Translations under genes and position numbers: made by a program
Source of the DNA: Sabethes cyaneus
Lineage: Eukaryota; Arthropoda; Insecta; Diptera; Culicidae
NCBI RefSeq assembly: GCF_943734655.1
Contig: NC_071353.1
Span: forward strand, 135,004,907 to 135,068,906
Direction: 5' to 3'
DNA: 64,000 nt
In this document: piece after piece, positions 23,601 through 34,099 of the stretch
Layout: every line of letters starts with the position of its first letter
Numbering within the stretch: the stretch's first letter is position 1
The notes under the pieces: model-generated
What the model was told of the DNA's origin: nothing
Seen by the model: only the letters and a program-made list of their open reading frames with translations
Databases searched by the model: none

Positions 23601-24113
23601 CATCCTAGGAATTGAAAATTCATCAGAGCGATGGTTTCCGATACTGTTAGGATACTTGCCATGGAGGGCAGCTTGGAAAACCCCTTCGCCAGCACTAGAC
23701 TCAGGGCCGGGACGACTTGGATGGCAGGAACGAGACAAATGCGATTGCGATTCGGAGACTACGGCAGGCTCGACTGAGCTAGGCGGATCAGGGGTTTCCA
23801 TAATGCGTTGTGATAGGCGTCCCGGACCGGATGACGATAAGCTTAACTGACTTGAAGTATGACGCAGAGGCGATGTGCGGGAGACAGGTAAAGATGCAGA
23901 TGTAGGTGTAGAGCAGCCAGAAGATACAGCAAATGAATCAGCGCTGGAAGCGGGAGAGCGATGAGGAAGTGGAAGTTCGCGAAAACGTGAGTACTTGCCT
24001 GTGAGAGCAGATTGGAGGACCTCTACTGCAGATTCGACATCAGGACCGCGACGACTGAGATGAGCGCTGGCAGCAAACGGCCGGACTGTGTCGATCTGAG
24101 AAGAGGCCTCCAT
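20688..24113 (-). CDS. CR1-like retrotransposon ORF2: endonuclease-reverse transcriptase
   Basis: An uninterrupted minus-strand frame that could start upstream at 24242. The start preferred here is the ATG at 24113, 29 bases after the natural ORF1 stop. Numbering from the 24242 Met, residues 1-226 are a Ser/Pro-rich extension. Residues 227-470 are an apurinic-type endonuclease with QNVGG (Asn234), ETW (Glu261), GDFN (Asp376, Asn378) and CRHHP near 457-461, where an acidic residue before His is usual. Residues about 690-970 are reverse transcriptase with GPDGIP, YTDLSAAFD (Asp825), PQGSHLGP and YADD (911-914). It nicks target DNA and copies the element RNA at the nick. No RNase H domain is seen. 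Lack of stops over 3.4 kb suggests recent insertion. Confidence 0.9.
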   Translation of the reverse strand: MEASSQIDTVRPFAASAHLSRRGPDVESAVEVLQSALTGKYSRFRELPLPHRSPASSADSFAVSSGCSTPTSASLPVSRTSPLRHTSSQLSLSSSGPGRLSQRIMETPDPPSSVEPAVVSESQSHLSRSCHPSRPGPESSAGEGVFQAALHGKYPNSIGNHRSDEFSIPRMAPLVSDAPLATSNVLIYYQNVGGINSTLAEYQSALSDACYDVYAFTETWLNENTLTNQLFNDSYSVYRQDRSSLNSFKRTGGGVLLAVRSCFKSRTVNSPDCSAVEQLWVAITTADGTLYLCVVYIPPDRVNDETLIEKHVNSLNWIVSQLGPRDKIIIFGDFNLSAITWQCNPYGSFFPVTSLSSIGIAPRKLLDAYCTAGLKQMSGIVNENHRTLDLCFAADELCADCLVMEAPSPLVKLCRHHPPLLTHLKISPQLRFRDTSESLSYDFTKANFHGMNDFFTHVDWDEALRDHDANLAASTISSIILYAIDQFVPVKTKRVSSKPAWTNRDLKHLKTVKRAALRQHSKHRTEATKTRYLEANANYKLLNDRLYNAYQNNLQRRLKANPRSFWRHVNEQRKESGLPSMMSNGLFEADSTADIADLFRSHFSSVFTNERLEPQDVIVATGNVPRLSAPALPFFISVDMLISAGKALKSSKGHGPDGIPSVILKRCMETLATPLATVFNLSLATGVFPNCWKQSYVFPVFKKGCKRIVSNYRGIAALSATSKLFELIILQELVQRYKHYISPDQHGFMPKRSTSTNLTCFTSFVIRQIETGNQVDAIYTDLSAAFDTMNHQIAIAKFDKLGMNEHLLLWLQSYLSGRSMSVKIGDHISSPFSVWSGVPQGSHLGPFLFLLYMNDVNFILNCMKLSYADDLKLYYTIKQPQDALFLQKQLEVFAEWCQMNRMSLNVSKCSVISFGRRQSLFHFNYALEGVQLKRESTVKDLGILIDTKLTFKDHVAYIVSKASSQLGFLFRFAKKFKDVYCLKTLYCSIVRPVLEYASIVWSPYYQNETQRIEAIQRKFIRFALRHLRWTAPLNLPSYKSRCMLINLELLEERRNVAKASFIGDLLQGHIDCSALLSTLDISIRRRNLRSHSFLSIGPARTNYGLKEPMRSMSRVFNKCYNVFNFNVSRQTNKCSFKRVLC

Positions 24114-24142
24114 AAGACTTTCTGCTATGCGTCGCGGTGATC

Positions 24143-25014
24143 CTAGTCCGTCATGTCGACTTCTTCCGTTACCAAAGGGGCGCCGGACGTCGGGTTTATT
24201 GCCGCTATGCCATCGCGACTTGGTGTTACTTGAGGCTTCCAAAAATTTACGCTAGTCCGAGTGTCCTGGAACTCCCGGTAAAAGATTCCTTTCGGCCAGG
24301 TCGATGGAGACAGTGCCTGGGCTTTTAGATTAGCGTTTATTCCAATTTTGAATGAGATAAAGGACAGGGTGCTGATATCACGGCTTTCCCAACAAGTCTA
24401 ACAACATCAACGTCGTCAGTACGTAAACGACGGGAAACCAAGGAGCGCATCTGCTCAACAGTAACATCACGGGAGATACGGGATAGATACAGCCAAAATT
24501 TTTCAGCTGGAGCCGTAGCGGCGAAGTTTCCGAATGACGGCGATAGTGAATCGGATGTGCCAAGCATGAGTGGTTGTGGTTGCGGCCTGTTATTACTAGG
24601 CTTTTTGAACAGTCGACGGCGCCTAGTTGAAACAGTACCGGAAGTCGAGTGTTTTGAAGTTCTGGGCGTCATCGAACTGGAATTGATGAGGACGGAGAAA
24701 TTGGATTTGATTTCGTTTTTCAGCTCAACAAGAATCTCCTGTTTTAAACATTCGACAATTTCGTTGTGCGCGGAGAGCACTTTTTCTTGGCCTGATTCGT
24801 AAGCCGCACGTACTGCTTGCCTCATGCGGACGTCATTCATGAGACTGGAGCAGGTTTTACACATCCAGAAAAGCTGATCATTTTTTAACAACTCATCGAA
24901 TGCAGACGAAGCAATCCCACAGCAAGATGGATGGAACACCGCGTTACAAAAACCACGGCAGGTAACATACGAATCCGTGATTCCCGTAGCGCACGAATGG
25001 CAAGCCGAGGCCAT
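24143..25014 (-). pseudogene. CR1-like retrotransposon ORF1 with PHD-like finger, one frameshift
   Basis: It starts at an ATG at 25014 (MASACHSC), chosen because the Cys/His finger follows at once; an in-frame upstream Met at 25200 adds an untypical leader. Residues about 4-55 carry paired Cys/His positions (CHSC, CRGFC, HPSCC, CKTC) of a PHD-like zinc finger. A coiled, charged middle follows, then KFWLYLSR near the C-terminus. At about 24380 the frame slips by one base: the original frame ends early at 24337, while the next frame continues the family-like sequence TLSFISFKIG to a TAG at 24143-24145. The true C-terminus therefore runs almost to ORF2. The protein likely binds element RNA or DNA; this is inference from the family. 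Confidence 0.8.
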
Positions 25015-26852
25015 GTTAGGCAAGTTTTTATTTTTCACCAAATGTATAAAAAAAAAATTATTTTCGCTCAAACTCCCGCTACTCGAACGCCGCTGCAATT
25101 CGATGCACACGTAGCCGGTAAACACTATAGTGGCGAAAGATGAAATACCAGTGAGCCACACACGCGAAACAATGGGATAGCGCCGATCTGTTGTTATCAA
25201 AGCGAAGCGAACGAAACACTTTTATCACTCAATGTGCGGTTGAAACTGCACCGATACAGATTCTATTTCGATCAGAATCAATGCAAACAAATAACGACTT
25301 GACGGCGGATAGCTTTGCTGGTCGACTTAATTGCGAAAGCAACGAAAAATCAATATAAATCGAAGAGCGTATACAGCTGCTACTATCAACAAACGGTGTC
25401 TCAACCAATGTTGGCATATGCTGAACCCAAGTTGAATCGAAGTCATTTTTCTTTGATTCATGTTCAACTCAAACTTGCCTCATCGCAGCGTTTAAAGTTT
25501 TTTGCGGACCGCATACTCTGATCAAATGGTTCACACTTTGGTACGAAACATTGGTAACATCATGCGATGTACTTCGACGATGCACGCGATGTACCTGCGA
25601 TGAATTGAGGCGACGTGTTCAGCATGGATTGCTGATTTTGTGGGTGCGCACAGCACAGCAAAGGTGAAAGAAACTGTGTCGATAATGTTCTTCTGACCGT
25701 TATGCTATTAGCAAATCTGATGTCAATGCGCTTTAATGAATATTTAAATTACGATTGGTGATTAAAATGTAATTTTAATTATTTAACACAATACGGCCAT
25801 TAAATCATACAAAATATTTATTTTCGCGTTAAATTTTGTTTATTCACTTGTTTCTTTTTACTGCTTTGAAGCTTTTAAAAATTTTCCCGCTTGACTTTTG
25901 TTTAAAATTATGGCATTTGGTTTATTTAGCCAAAACTAAAACGTTTTTTATACATAATAAACAGAATTTAATGTTTAAATGCTCGATATATTAAATCATA
26001 TATAAAAATTTATATATGATTTAATATATCAGAATATATTCTATAATATATTCTGGACTTGGCATAACCTTGAGCAACGCTTAACTGCAGGGTTGATCTG
26101 TATCTTTAATTCTTTACACAAATGAAAGATGCATACTAGTGATGCCAAAAGTATGAAGTATTTTCAAATCAATTCAATGTAGCATAACTTTCAAAGATTT
26201 GACTTATGAATCATGATTTAAATTTTTCTATTGATTCAGGACTTTTGATTAGTGATATTACAAGGATTTGGATTCCCCATCAAATGATTCTATTACAGAA
26301 TTATAGCTCCAGATGATATTTCTATCAAAGTTTGTTATAAATATGTTAGGAAAACTTGCGGTACATAAAATGTTTTACAAAGATTCTATCTCTTTCTGTT
26401 ATTTATAACACGTTTTGTTACATTTTAGTTATAAAGCAGGGCAGAATGCTGGTTTTTGATCTTGACAACTTGATATAAACTAGATCAAATAAAACCATAA
26501 TTTGATATATTTGTGATATGCCTAGAGCGGATTTTGTTACAATTTTTGTTATTTTAAACGAGCCTAAGTTTATAGCAAAATGCAAAGCAGATTTTGTTAT
26601 AAAAAAAAAGTTATTTAGAACTCATCCTGTTATAAATTTTTTATTTTCATTTGATTGGGTTGGCGTGTCCGAGTTGCAAGTTTTAACCACTTAGGGCAGC
26701 TGCCCAAAGGGTTGGTGTTTTCTCCCCTTATTCTTTCAGTTTTATTTGCCGACGGTCTGATAGAGCAATTGTCGACAATCTGAGACAACCTAAACCAGAA
26801 AAGAATCTCAATTACAATAATAGGGTATTTTGCCTATCATTGAACGATTCCA
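25015..26852. other. Possible retrotransposon 5' UTR, then AT-rich intergenic DNA
   Basis: 25015 to about 25530 is moderately GC-rich and may be the 5' UTR of the CR1-like element, whose boundary is not visible. After about 25640 the DNA is AT-rich with many ATAAC and TTGTTAT words and no coding signature. Confidence 0.35.
25985..26030. repeat. 46-bp near-perfect AT palindrome
   Basis: A 22-base arm at 25985-26006 is followed by AA and its exact reverse complement at 26009-26030. A second smaller inverted pair, AGAATATATT and AATATATTCT, follows directly at 26031-26054. Confidence 0.9.
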
Positions 26853-27383
26853 CCCGAGCAGGAGCGAAGAGCAAAATAATATCAAAATGTGTTATTGGAA
26901 ATCGAATAACTCATATCAAAAACGGTCTTGTTTTGGTTGACATAGTTGGTAAAATACCAAAAAATAATATCAAAATTTTGCTTCTTTAAGGCCAAAAGAA
27001 TAACTACTTGTGTTATTTGAATAACAAATCAATAACATGACTGTATCCAGAGTTTAGAATAACATATTTTAGTATTATTAAGGTATTGAATAACAAATGT
27101 AGTAGCACATGACTTATTAAAAAATTGTTTTATAAAATATTTATAATTTAAAATCCCTTTAATCAATAAAAAGTTTTTTATGAAATATATCGAACGTCAT
27201 TTTAAGATCACAGTAAGATATGATAACAAAATCAGTTATTAAACTCATCTTACAATGTTTCAAATATCTACTCAATAACAAAATGTGTTATCAATGTATC
27301 TCAATGTCTATTCAATAAAAAATATAGTATTATACCTTAGTTTGATATAGTTTTGATATTATTTTGCTCTTCGCTCCTGCTCG
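26853..27383. mobile_element. MITE, 531 bp, perfect 35-bp inverted ends
   Basis: 26853-26887 (starting CCCGAGCAGGAGCGAAGAGC) is the exact reverse complement of 27349-27383. The interior is AT-rich with many ATAACA and TTGTTAT words and no open frame of interest. Identical ends over 35 bp suggest recent movement by a transposase supplied elsewhere. No clear target duplication was found, so the superfamily is open. Confidence 0.85.
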
Positions 27384-27989
27384 GGCAATGATTGAACAGT
27401 GTCCAATAAAACGCTAATTCTAGAATACATATACGCTCAAACCCTATCAAAGTGCACGAATTACTCACTTTGATCAGTTGTGGATAATTTCTTGTAACAA
27501 TGTCGTTACATACGGCAAGATTTAATAACAAAATTTCAAGTTGAACATTGTCATATACAATATGGGCTATAACCCTGAATTTTGTTAGCATTTCAGATAA
27601 GAAACATGTCTCACTAAGGCTTATACAAATTTGGAAAAAAGTTTATGTCCTGGTCTCGAAATATTGCTCAAGCTAAGAAAAAAATAATAACATCAAACCT
27701 TCAATACCGAAACAAAGGAGTAGAAACCAGTGTTTATTTTTCCATATTAATGCATATTTAGTACAAAAATGTTGTACAGTACTTAAATTTTAGTTCAAAC
27801 CGAACTAATCATTGAAATGTTTGGAGAGATAAACCGTTACGACTGCCTATTAATGAAAATGTTATTCCAATTTAATTCCAGTTTCGCACATTACCATAAT
27901 CCATACTAAAACTCCAATTTTAAACCAGATGAAGATGCACAGTACAAAAGCAATATAACTTAACATGACTTGATTTGATTTTAATGTCG
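27384..27989. other. AT-rich intergenic DNA, no gene seen
   Basis: Stop-rich on both strands, with no recognised feature. Confidence 0.5.
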
Positions 27990-30229
27990 GGGCTACCATT
28001 GATCCCAATGATAATCACAACATGACAATAGTCCAGGATAGTATACGATGTCGCCGTACATGAAGATGGGCATTACCACCGCATTCACCAGCTTGTTTGC
28101 AAAGAAAGCACCGAGGAAAATCGGCGAAACGTGCGCAGGACGTTGTAGGCTTTCATAATGACGTCATTCACTTGATGAGTCCAAGTCAAATTGTGATCTA
28201 GCTTCAGTCCAAGATTCGTTACTTCGTTAGATAGCGGCACTGTTTCGCCACAAAAAGTAATGCTGGTTTGTGGTAAAATTAGCCCAGTCTTACTGAAGAT
28301 GATGGCTTGAGTTTTCTTTGGGTTAGGCGCCAGCCAGTTTGCATCGGCCCAGTGCACGATGGCTTCGAGGTCTGTGTTGATGGCTTGTATAAGTCTGTCA
28401 ACATCAGAGGCTGGACCAGAAAAGTAGACTTGCAGATCATCAGCGTAAAGATGGTAGTTGCATTTTAATGTCGATGGTAAGCTGTTTATGTACAAGCTAA
28501 ATAGAATCGCGCTCAGACAAGACCCTTGTGGTGTCCCGTCGGGGACATCTCGCTCATCTGATATGATTCCGCCTAGACGGACCGATTGCTTTCTGCGTTG
28601 CAAGAATGAAGCCACCAGGCCACATGCTGCATCCGAAAAGAAGAACTCGTTCCGAAGTTTAGTCTTGAGAATTTCGTGATTTACGCAGTTAAAAGCGAGG
28701 GAAAAATCAACAAGGACCATTACCGTGCACGTGTTGTTATCCAGGTTGGAATAGAAATCGTGTACTACCTTAGCCAGAGCGGTGGTAGTACTGTAAGCTT
28801 TTCGGTAGCCAGATTGAAATTTTGCCAACAAAGGTAGAGGCGCCTACGAATTGTCCAGGTACTCCGTGATTTGCGTGAGGAGTATTTTTTCAAGCACTTT
28901 TGATATGGCAGGTAAAACACTAATTGGTCGGAAGTCCTTGGGCTGGGTAGGGTTGGATTGTTTTGGGATGGGAGTAATTATGGCTTTTTTCCAGTTGGTA
29001 GGAAAAGATTTCGACTCAATTATTGAATTGAACAGATGGGACAGGTGTGGGAGGATAAATGGACATAGTAACTTAATGAAGGAGATAGGAATTTCATCCG
29101 AGCCCGTTGCATTCGAATGGATTTCGAAAATTTTTCGATTTATTTCATCGGTGTTCGTACGACGAAAGTTGAATACGGCTGCACCTCGATCAATCGAACC
29201 GTGGAGGGGTGCGAACGGTGTTCTGGCTTGGCTTGCGCTCTGCACTTGGCAATGGCCATCACTGAAAAAACGGTTTAGGTCATCCGCATTACTTTCTTCG
29301 GTAGGTGAGTCCTTTTTTGCATTGTTGTGTATGCCTTCTCTTCTGAGGTTACACCACAGTTGTTTCGCTGGCAGAGTATGATCGAAATGTTGTTCGGCAT
29401 AGCGTTTTTTGGCTTCAAAAATGAGGCAGTTGACCCTGTCACGTTTTCGGACATAGTCCTGCCACTGGTTATATCCTCTGGTTCTGTTTGGGTTACGTGA
29501 ATACAGAGTGTATGCTAATGATTTCAGCTCCACAGCATGCTTGATACTTTCCGTGATCCAGGGTGTACGTTTGTCACGCACGACGATTGTGCGCTCGGGG
29601 GCGTGATGCTGGAGTAGATCGTTAAGTTCGGCAGTAAGTAGATTTGCCTCAACCGAAGAATCCTCAGCAGCGTAGATGTATTGAAGGTCTCTTGCTAGAA
29701 AATCGGCTTGCAGTTGCAGTTGATTAATGGCTCGGATGTTTCGGACGCGCATTGTGTGGGGCGCGGTTCTCTGCAACTTGATGTTCGCTAGCAAGTACAC
29801 TACTTCGTGATCCGAGATGGTACTACCGGTAAAAGTTTTTGATTTAATCACTGAGCTAGGAGAGTCCGTGATCAGCAGATCAATAGTTGTTGAGGTGTGA
29901 TCTGTGATGCGTGTAGGGCCCGTTGGAAGGATAGTTAAGTTGAAAGTATTGTTGATACGATTCAGCGCTGTATGGTTTGTTGTTGGTTGAGTCGAAGCAA
30001 CATTAATGTTGAAATCACCTGTTACAAATAGTCTGTCGTACCCATTGTCGAGCAGATCAAGAAGTAGTTTTTCGTAACACAGCGAAAAATGAGGGTTAGA
30101 ACAGACGGGATTGTAGACGGCTACCACACAGATATTTAGCTGATTGATTTTCACTCTTACGGCAAGAAATTCAAACCTTTGACCGACGGGGATTTTCAAA
30201 CATTTTATGTAAACCAACGCCCTGCGCAA
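27990..30229 (-). pseudogene. Truncated non-LTR retrotransposon: endonuclease-reverse transcriptase
   Basis: The minus strand encodes most of a LINE ORF2. The N-terminal part of the endonuclease is missing at 30229; TGDFN (about 30020) and ISDHE (about 29810) of the endonuclease remain. Then comes reverse transcriptase with SDEIPISF, PIPKQS and FRPISVLP, a single in-frame TAG at 28844-28846, and LVDFSLAF, DGTPQGS and YADD (about 28430). Near 28100 a frameshift moves the reading to PIFMYGDIVYY, which ends at about 27990. One stop, one frameshift and two truncated ends make it inactive. The clade is not assigned; sequence style differs from both the CR1-like and R1-clade copies in this window. 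Confidence 0.85.
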
Positions 30230-30232
30230 CGT

Positions 30233-30340
30233 TAACCAATAGATGAATTATGTTCCGAAAACGTGTCGATTTCTATCTCAAATAGCAAGTAAGACCGTAT
30301 AACAAAGGTTCCTTTCACCACTAGGTGGATTAAATCGGGT
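30233..30340. repeat. Dispersed repeat, copy 1
   Basis: GAATTATGTTCCGAAAACGT through GTATAACAAAGGTTCC and ACTAGGTGGATTAAATCG aligns with 46999-47105 in the same orientation at roughly 80% identity by eye. At both places a retrotransposon remnant lies directly alongside. Family unknown. Confidence 0.7.
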
Positions 30341-30431
30341 TTTATAACAACTAATTGCGGTGTATGGCTTAATAATTAAGAAAAAATGGCATCTGCGAAT
30401 ATCCGAAACCCGAAGTAGCAAAACCCTTTAA

Positions 30432-30853
30432 GCCGGAGCCCACACAATTGTGTAGGTGAGACATGACTACTTTTAAAAGTTTTTCGTTTCCTCTCTAAAC
30501 GTCTTACTTTTACATATATGGCACCAATCGTTTGTGTAAACATCATAACTCGTAGAAAAAATAGAAAATAACTGAAAATAAGTTTTCTTTTGTACTTAGA
30601 TTAATTATTGCCTAATCTTCGAAATCTTGTGAAAACAGCAAAAAGTTTTATCTGTCGTATTTTCTTATTAGATCCGTATTGTCTTATTGGGTCCGTATTT
30701 TCTTGTTGGATCCGTATTTTGAAATTGCTTGGATAAAAAATTATTGGTGATAAGTATTTCTAACTGATGTAATTAAAAATTTACGAGAAATAACTTTTAC
30801 AATTTACTTATGTACATTGTTTCACTTACCTACACAATTGTGTAGTTTCGGCC
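30432..30853. mobile_element. MITE-like element, 422 bp, ACACAATTGTGT in both ends
   Basis: The ends 30432-30460 and 30825-30853 are inverted repeats of about 28 bp with a few mismatches, centred on the palindrome ACACAATTGTGT. The interior is AT-rich and non-coding. No target duplication was recognised. Confidence 0.6.
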
Positions 30854-32719
30854 TTATTGTATGCCTACTTTAACCGTTACGTTCCCGCCGAGACTTCAAA
30901 ATTTTGTGTACTTGCCGTTACACTTTTCATTCTATTTCTACTATTTTTTGATTGATTTTTATACAACTTGTCTTAAAAAAAACTTAGATTGACCTTCAAT
31001 GAAAAAATATATTAGCAAATTTTGGATCCATTTTCCCGGAGATATTCCAGATCGCAGTGGGATTATTTTTTCACGTCATAAGTAACAGATGAAATAAAAC
31101 GAAATCTGCTGCTGCCATCTCATTTTGGGTCAGTAAAAATGAATAAATTGTACTGTAGAGCACTCGTTCATACTCCACACTACGGAACTTCCGTATAAAG
31201 TACTACCGGAACCTAAAATTGGTCATTTATAAATGGAAAAATAATAAAGAAGTGTGGCTAATGACGTATTCAACTACGGGATTTTCTAAGACAAATTCTT
31301 GAATCAACATTTGGATGTTTTTTGAGCCAATCTGGACATTCCGGTATATCTGTTGTATTAAGGTTAATAAAAACTTAACTTGCAAAATTTGCATGTATTT
31401 CCATAGCTATGTAACGATCGTTCCGCTGCTTCAGAAGCTGAAGTTTATGAGCCTTGAAGCGATGATCCCGCTCTAAACTAAACGGGGTCAACCCCATTCA
31501 ACTCTATGGACTTCTTTACACAAAATAATTTGGTTTTCATGTTTTGTTTTCTCAAAGCCTGGCTTGATTTAGTCCTAAAAGGGTAAAAGATGTTAAAAAT
31601 AGGGGAAAATGAGCGAAATGGGGCACTCGCCGATGACAAACGGGAAAGCGGTGGGCAATACTCGATTCTCCGGAAAATTTTACATTAGATTACCTACATT
31701 TTATCAGCCTGTAGGCCATATCGCGTTTTTTCGGCTCGTTTTTGCCCATAGTGCAATGATATAAGATTAGGCCGTGTGTATAGGTTGCTAAATTTGGCAT
31801 ATATTTATTTTAATGTGTAGAATACATTGGTTTTGTTATCTCGAGAGTTAAAAAAAATTTATGTTGATCCAAAAGCCAAAAAGATTGTAACTAAAACCCT
31901 TCTAAGGATCAACCAGCATATGCTAATGCTAGCAACAAATGAATAAGCCGGCACTGGTTATTCCAAATTCGCCTGAAATTCGTTTCAGTTTCAATTTGTA
32001 TTACCCAGGAATTTTGAATTATGTAGGACTGTAGATTACCGAATTATAGATATACCGAAACAATACTACTATGAAATATTACATTAAAATTTATTTATTA
32101 ATGATTTTGAACACAATACGTAGTATACACCCAAATTAGGGTAATATATGTATGTGAATGTACGCTTTACCAACAATCAGTTACATTTGAGTGTTGAAAA
32201 GTAGTTTTCAACGTCACTCATAATTAGCGAACTTTCAATTCCAACTCGTTGAAGTTTTATGTTTGAAGTTTATTCCAAAAAAACTTCGAGTGTTAAAAAA
32301 AAGTTATCTTCTGTCAACCAACATACTTGAATAATATGCAATCATTAGATCATTAGAAAAGAAGATACGTACATGGTTGTTTCCCATTATTGAACAAAAC
32401 TGAGTCGTTTCCATCCGTTAAAAATTGAGCGAACTATAGCTACAGTAGTCATACCTAATCTGTAGAAACAAATATTCCTAGTAAATCATTTCTCATGTGT
32501 ACAGTAGGCAGGCAGGTTTTGCATTGCCTGCTATTTCGATTTTCTCAGTGCGCATACAATCCGACCGTCAAACATCGCCCAATTCATCGCAAACATATAC
32601 TCAAGTACGAACCGAAGCACAGGATCCGCGCACAAAACTTACAAATGAGTTCGGGCACAGCCTGTTAGGTTTTGGCACAACCTCAGAATGATAGTTCAAG
32701 CAATGTTGTAAACTTGCTT
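30854..32719. other. AT-rich intergenic DNA, no gene seen
   Basis: Stop-rich in all frames. Small palindromes only (for example near 31188-31212). No mobile element or RNA recognised. Confidence 0.45.
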
Positions 32720-33780
32720 GGATGCGTGTACAGAGTCACACTTCCAACATTGGTCTCAACACAATGACATAGTCCGGACGTTTCGAGCTACTGCTGGTCT
32801 TCGCTCATCATCTGCGGACACTAAAACACTATATTAGGCACATTTACAACATAAAACATATTACAAATACTTAACTTACACTTTTTCGTGCATTAGGTTC
32901 TACTTGGTTATTCGTTCTCTTTACTATGTCTTACTTTCTATTTCTCTTTCTCGTAAGTTTTTTGATTACAGGGTCATATGCAGCTTTGAACGTTGCGGAA
33001 TCTACTTGTCTATTCACAACATTGTTCTCACCTTTAATTTTAATGTAAAATGTTTCTGCTATTAGTCTAGTGTTATGCTTAGTTATTTTCTCTACGATTT
33101 TGGCTTCGTCAAATTTAAAAATATGACCTGTTTCAATGGTGTGTTGGGTTAAACCTGTACCGCCAACTGTTTTTGCTTTGATGCTATATTTATGTTGTTC
33201 CATTCGTTTATGTAGAAATTGGCTTGTTTCTCCTACGTACGACTTTTGACACTGGCCACAATTTATTTCATAAACGACGTTTGTGTTTTTATCTTTTATA
33301 ATTTTGTCTATGGTTTTTGTAAACATTTTTTACTTTTGGTTTTACATTGTAATACATTTTTTACTTTTGGTCTGTAAGCAACACTGATCTTAAATTGTCT
33401 TAAATATCTGCCTAACTTTTCACCTAAACTGGCAACATAGGGAATTGTCACGAATTGTTGAGTTGTTTCTTTGCTTGGTACTTCTAACGTATTGTACATC
33501 CTATGTAGTCTTTGTTTTATTACCTTTTCTACGAAATATCTGGGATAGCGATTTTTATGTAGCATTGTTTTTACTGTTTGTAATATTTTCGGTCTAATTT
33601 CGGCATCTGTCAACTGTAAAGCCCTATCAACCAAAGCGACTACCGTGGTTTTCTTATGACAAAAAGGCTCAACAGAATTACAATCTAAATATATAGTATT
33701 TGGATCTTTTGGAAACCATTCCGTCGATATTTTGTCGTTCTATATACGTAAGATGGTATCCAAGAATTTTAGCAGTCCAT
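32720..33780 (-). pseudogene. Penelope-like element, 3' half: RT end and GIY-YIG endonuclease
   Basis: The minus strand encodes the end of a Penelope-type reverse transcriptase. STEWFPK (about 33715) and the linker lie upstream of VDRALQLTDAEIRPK (from about 33630). A GIY-YIG endonuclease follows at 32931-33326, with VVYEINCGQCQKSYVGE, KRMEQHKY and TFYIKIKGENN. An in-frame TAG near 33744 and a one-base slip in an A run near 33325 break the frame. The 5' half, with most of the polymerase, is absent. A short direct duplication (ACATTTTTTACTTTTGGT, twice between 33325 and 33372) marks the slip site. A hammerhead-like motif lies near the 3' end at 32765-32826. These elements retropose using RT and GIY-YIG nicking; this copy is dead. 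Confidence 0.85.
32765..32826 (-). ncRNA. Hammerhead-ribozyme-like motif at the 3' end of the Penelope-like element
   Basis: The minus-strand RNA shows CAGAUGA (consensus CUGANGA with U replaced by A), one extra base, stem GAGC/GCUC, GAAA, then the palindrome GUCCGGAC as minimal stem III. The layout, including the extra base before stem II, is the same as in the foldback arms at 11666-11797. Penelope-like elements are known to carry such ribozymes. This copy is degenerate and may not cleave. Confidence 0.4.
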
Positions 33781-34083
33781 TAATAGTCCTCCGCCTGCAA
33801 ATGACGGATCCCAAGTAGCACACTTTAGGTCCGAAACAACCAGATTACGACTGAAATTAGTCATATTTCGGTGACCACAACAATTTTGTAACAACCGTGC
33901 TAGTAGGGATCTCGGTAGGAATTGGATCGAATGAATATATAATACTAGGAACCAGAGCAGAGGGTCCAAAACCTCAAAAGGAGGATGGTTTTTATAGCTG
34001 TTATCCATCGCTATAATGTAAAACGTGAATGGATGAAACCCCAAGGTGTCATGCGGCCCGTGCCGAGGGATAAATGGCGGGGA

Positions 34084-34099
34084 GGGGGGGGGGGGGGGG
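34084..34099. repeat. 16-base G run
   Basis: A run of 16 G after GGA within the 5' leader of the R1-clade element, a likely replication-slippage product. Confidence 0.9.

Larger units (their letters stand above)
20578..25014 (-). mobile_element. CR1-like non-LTR retrotransposon, nearly intact
   Basis: A minus-strand LINE with two cistrons: ORF1 with a PHD-like Cys/His finger (25014 to 24143) and ORF2 with endonuclease and reverse transcriptase (24113 to 20688). A 3' UTR of about 90 bases ends in a TTTA-repeat tail (20578-20594). A microsatellite tail instead of poly(A), a PHD-type ORF1 and no RNase H all fit the CR1 clade (T1/Q-like in mosquitoes). Clade placement is from motif memory, not from a tree. 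The 5' UTR may extend beyond 25014 but its end is not visible. ORF2 is uninterrupted, so this is a young copy; ORF1 carries one frameshift. Confidence 0.8.
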
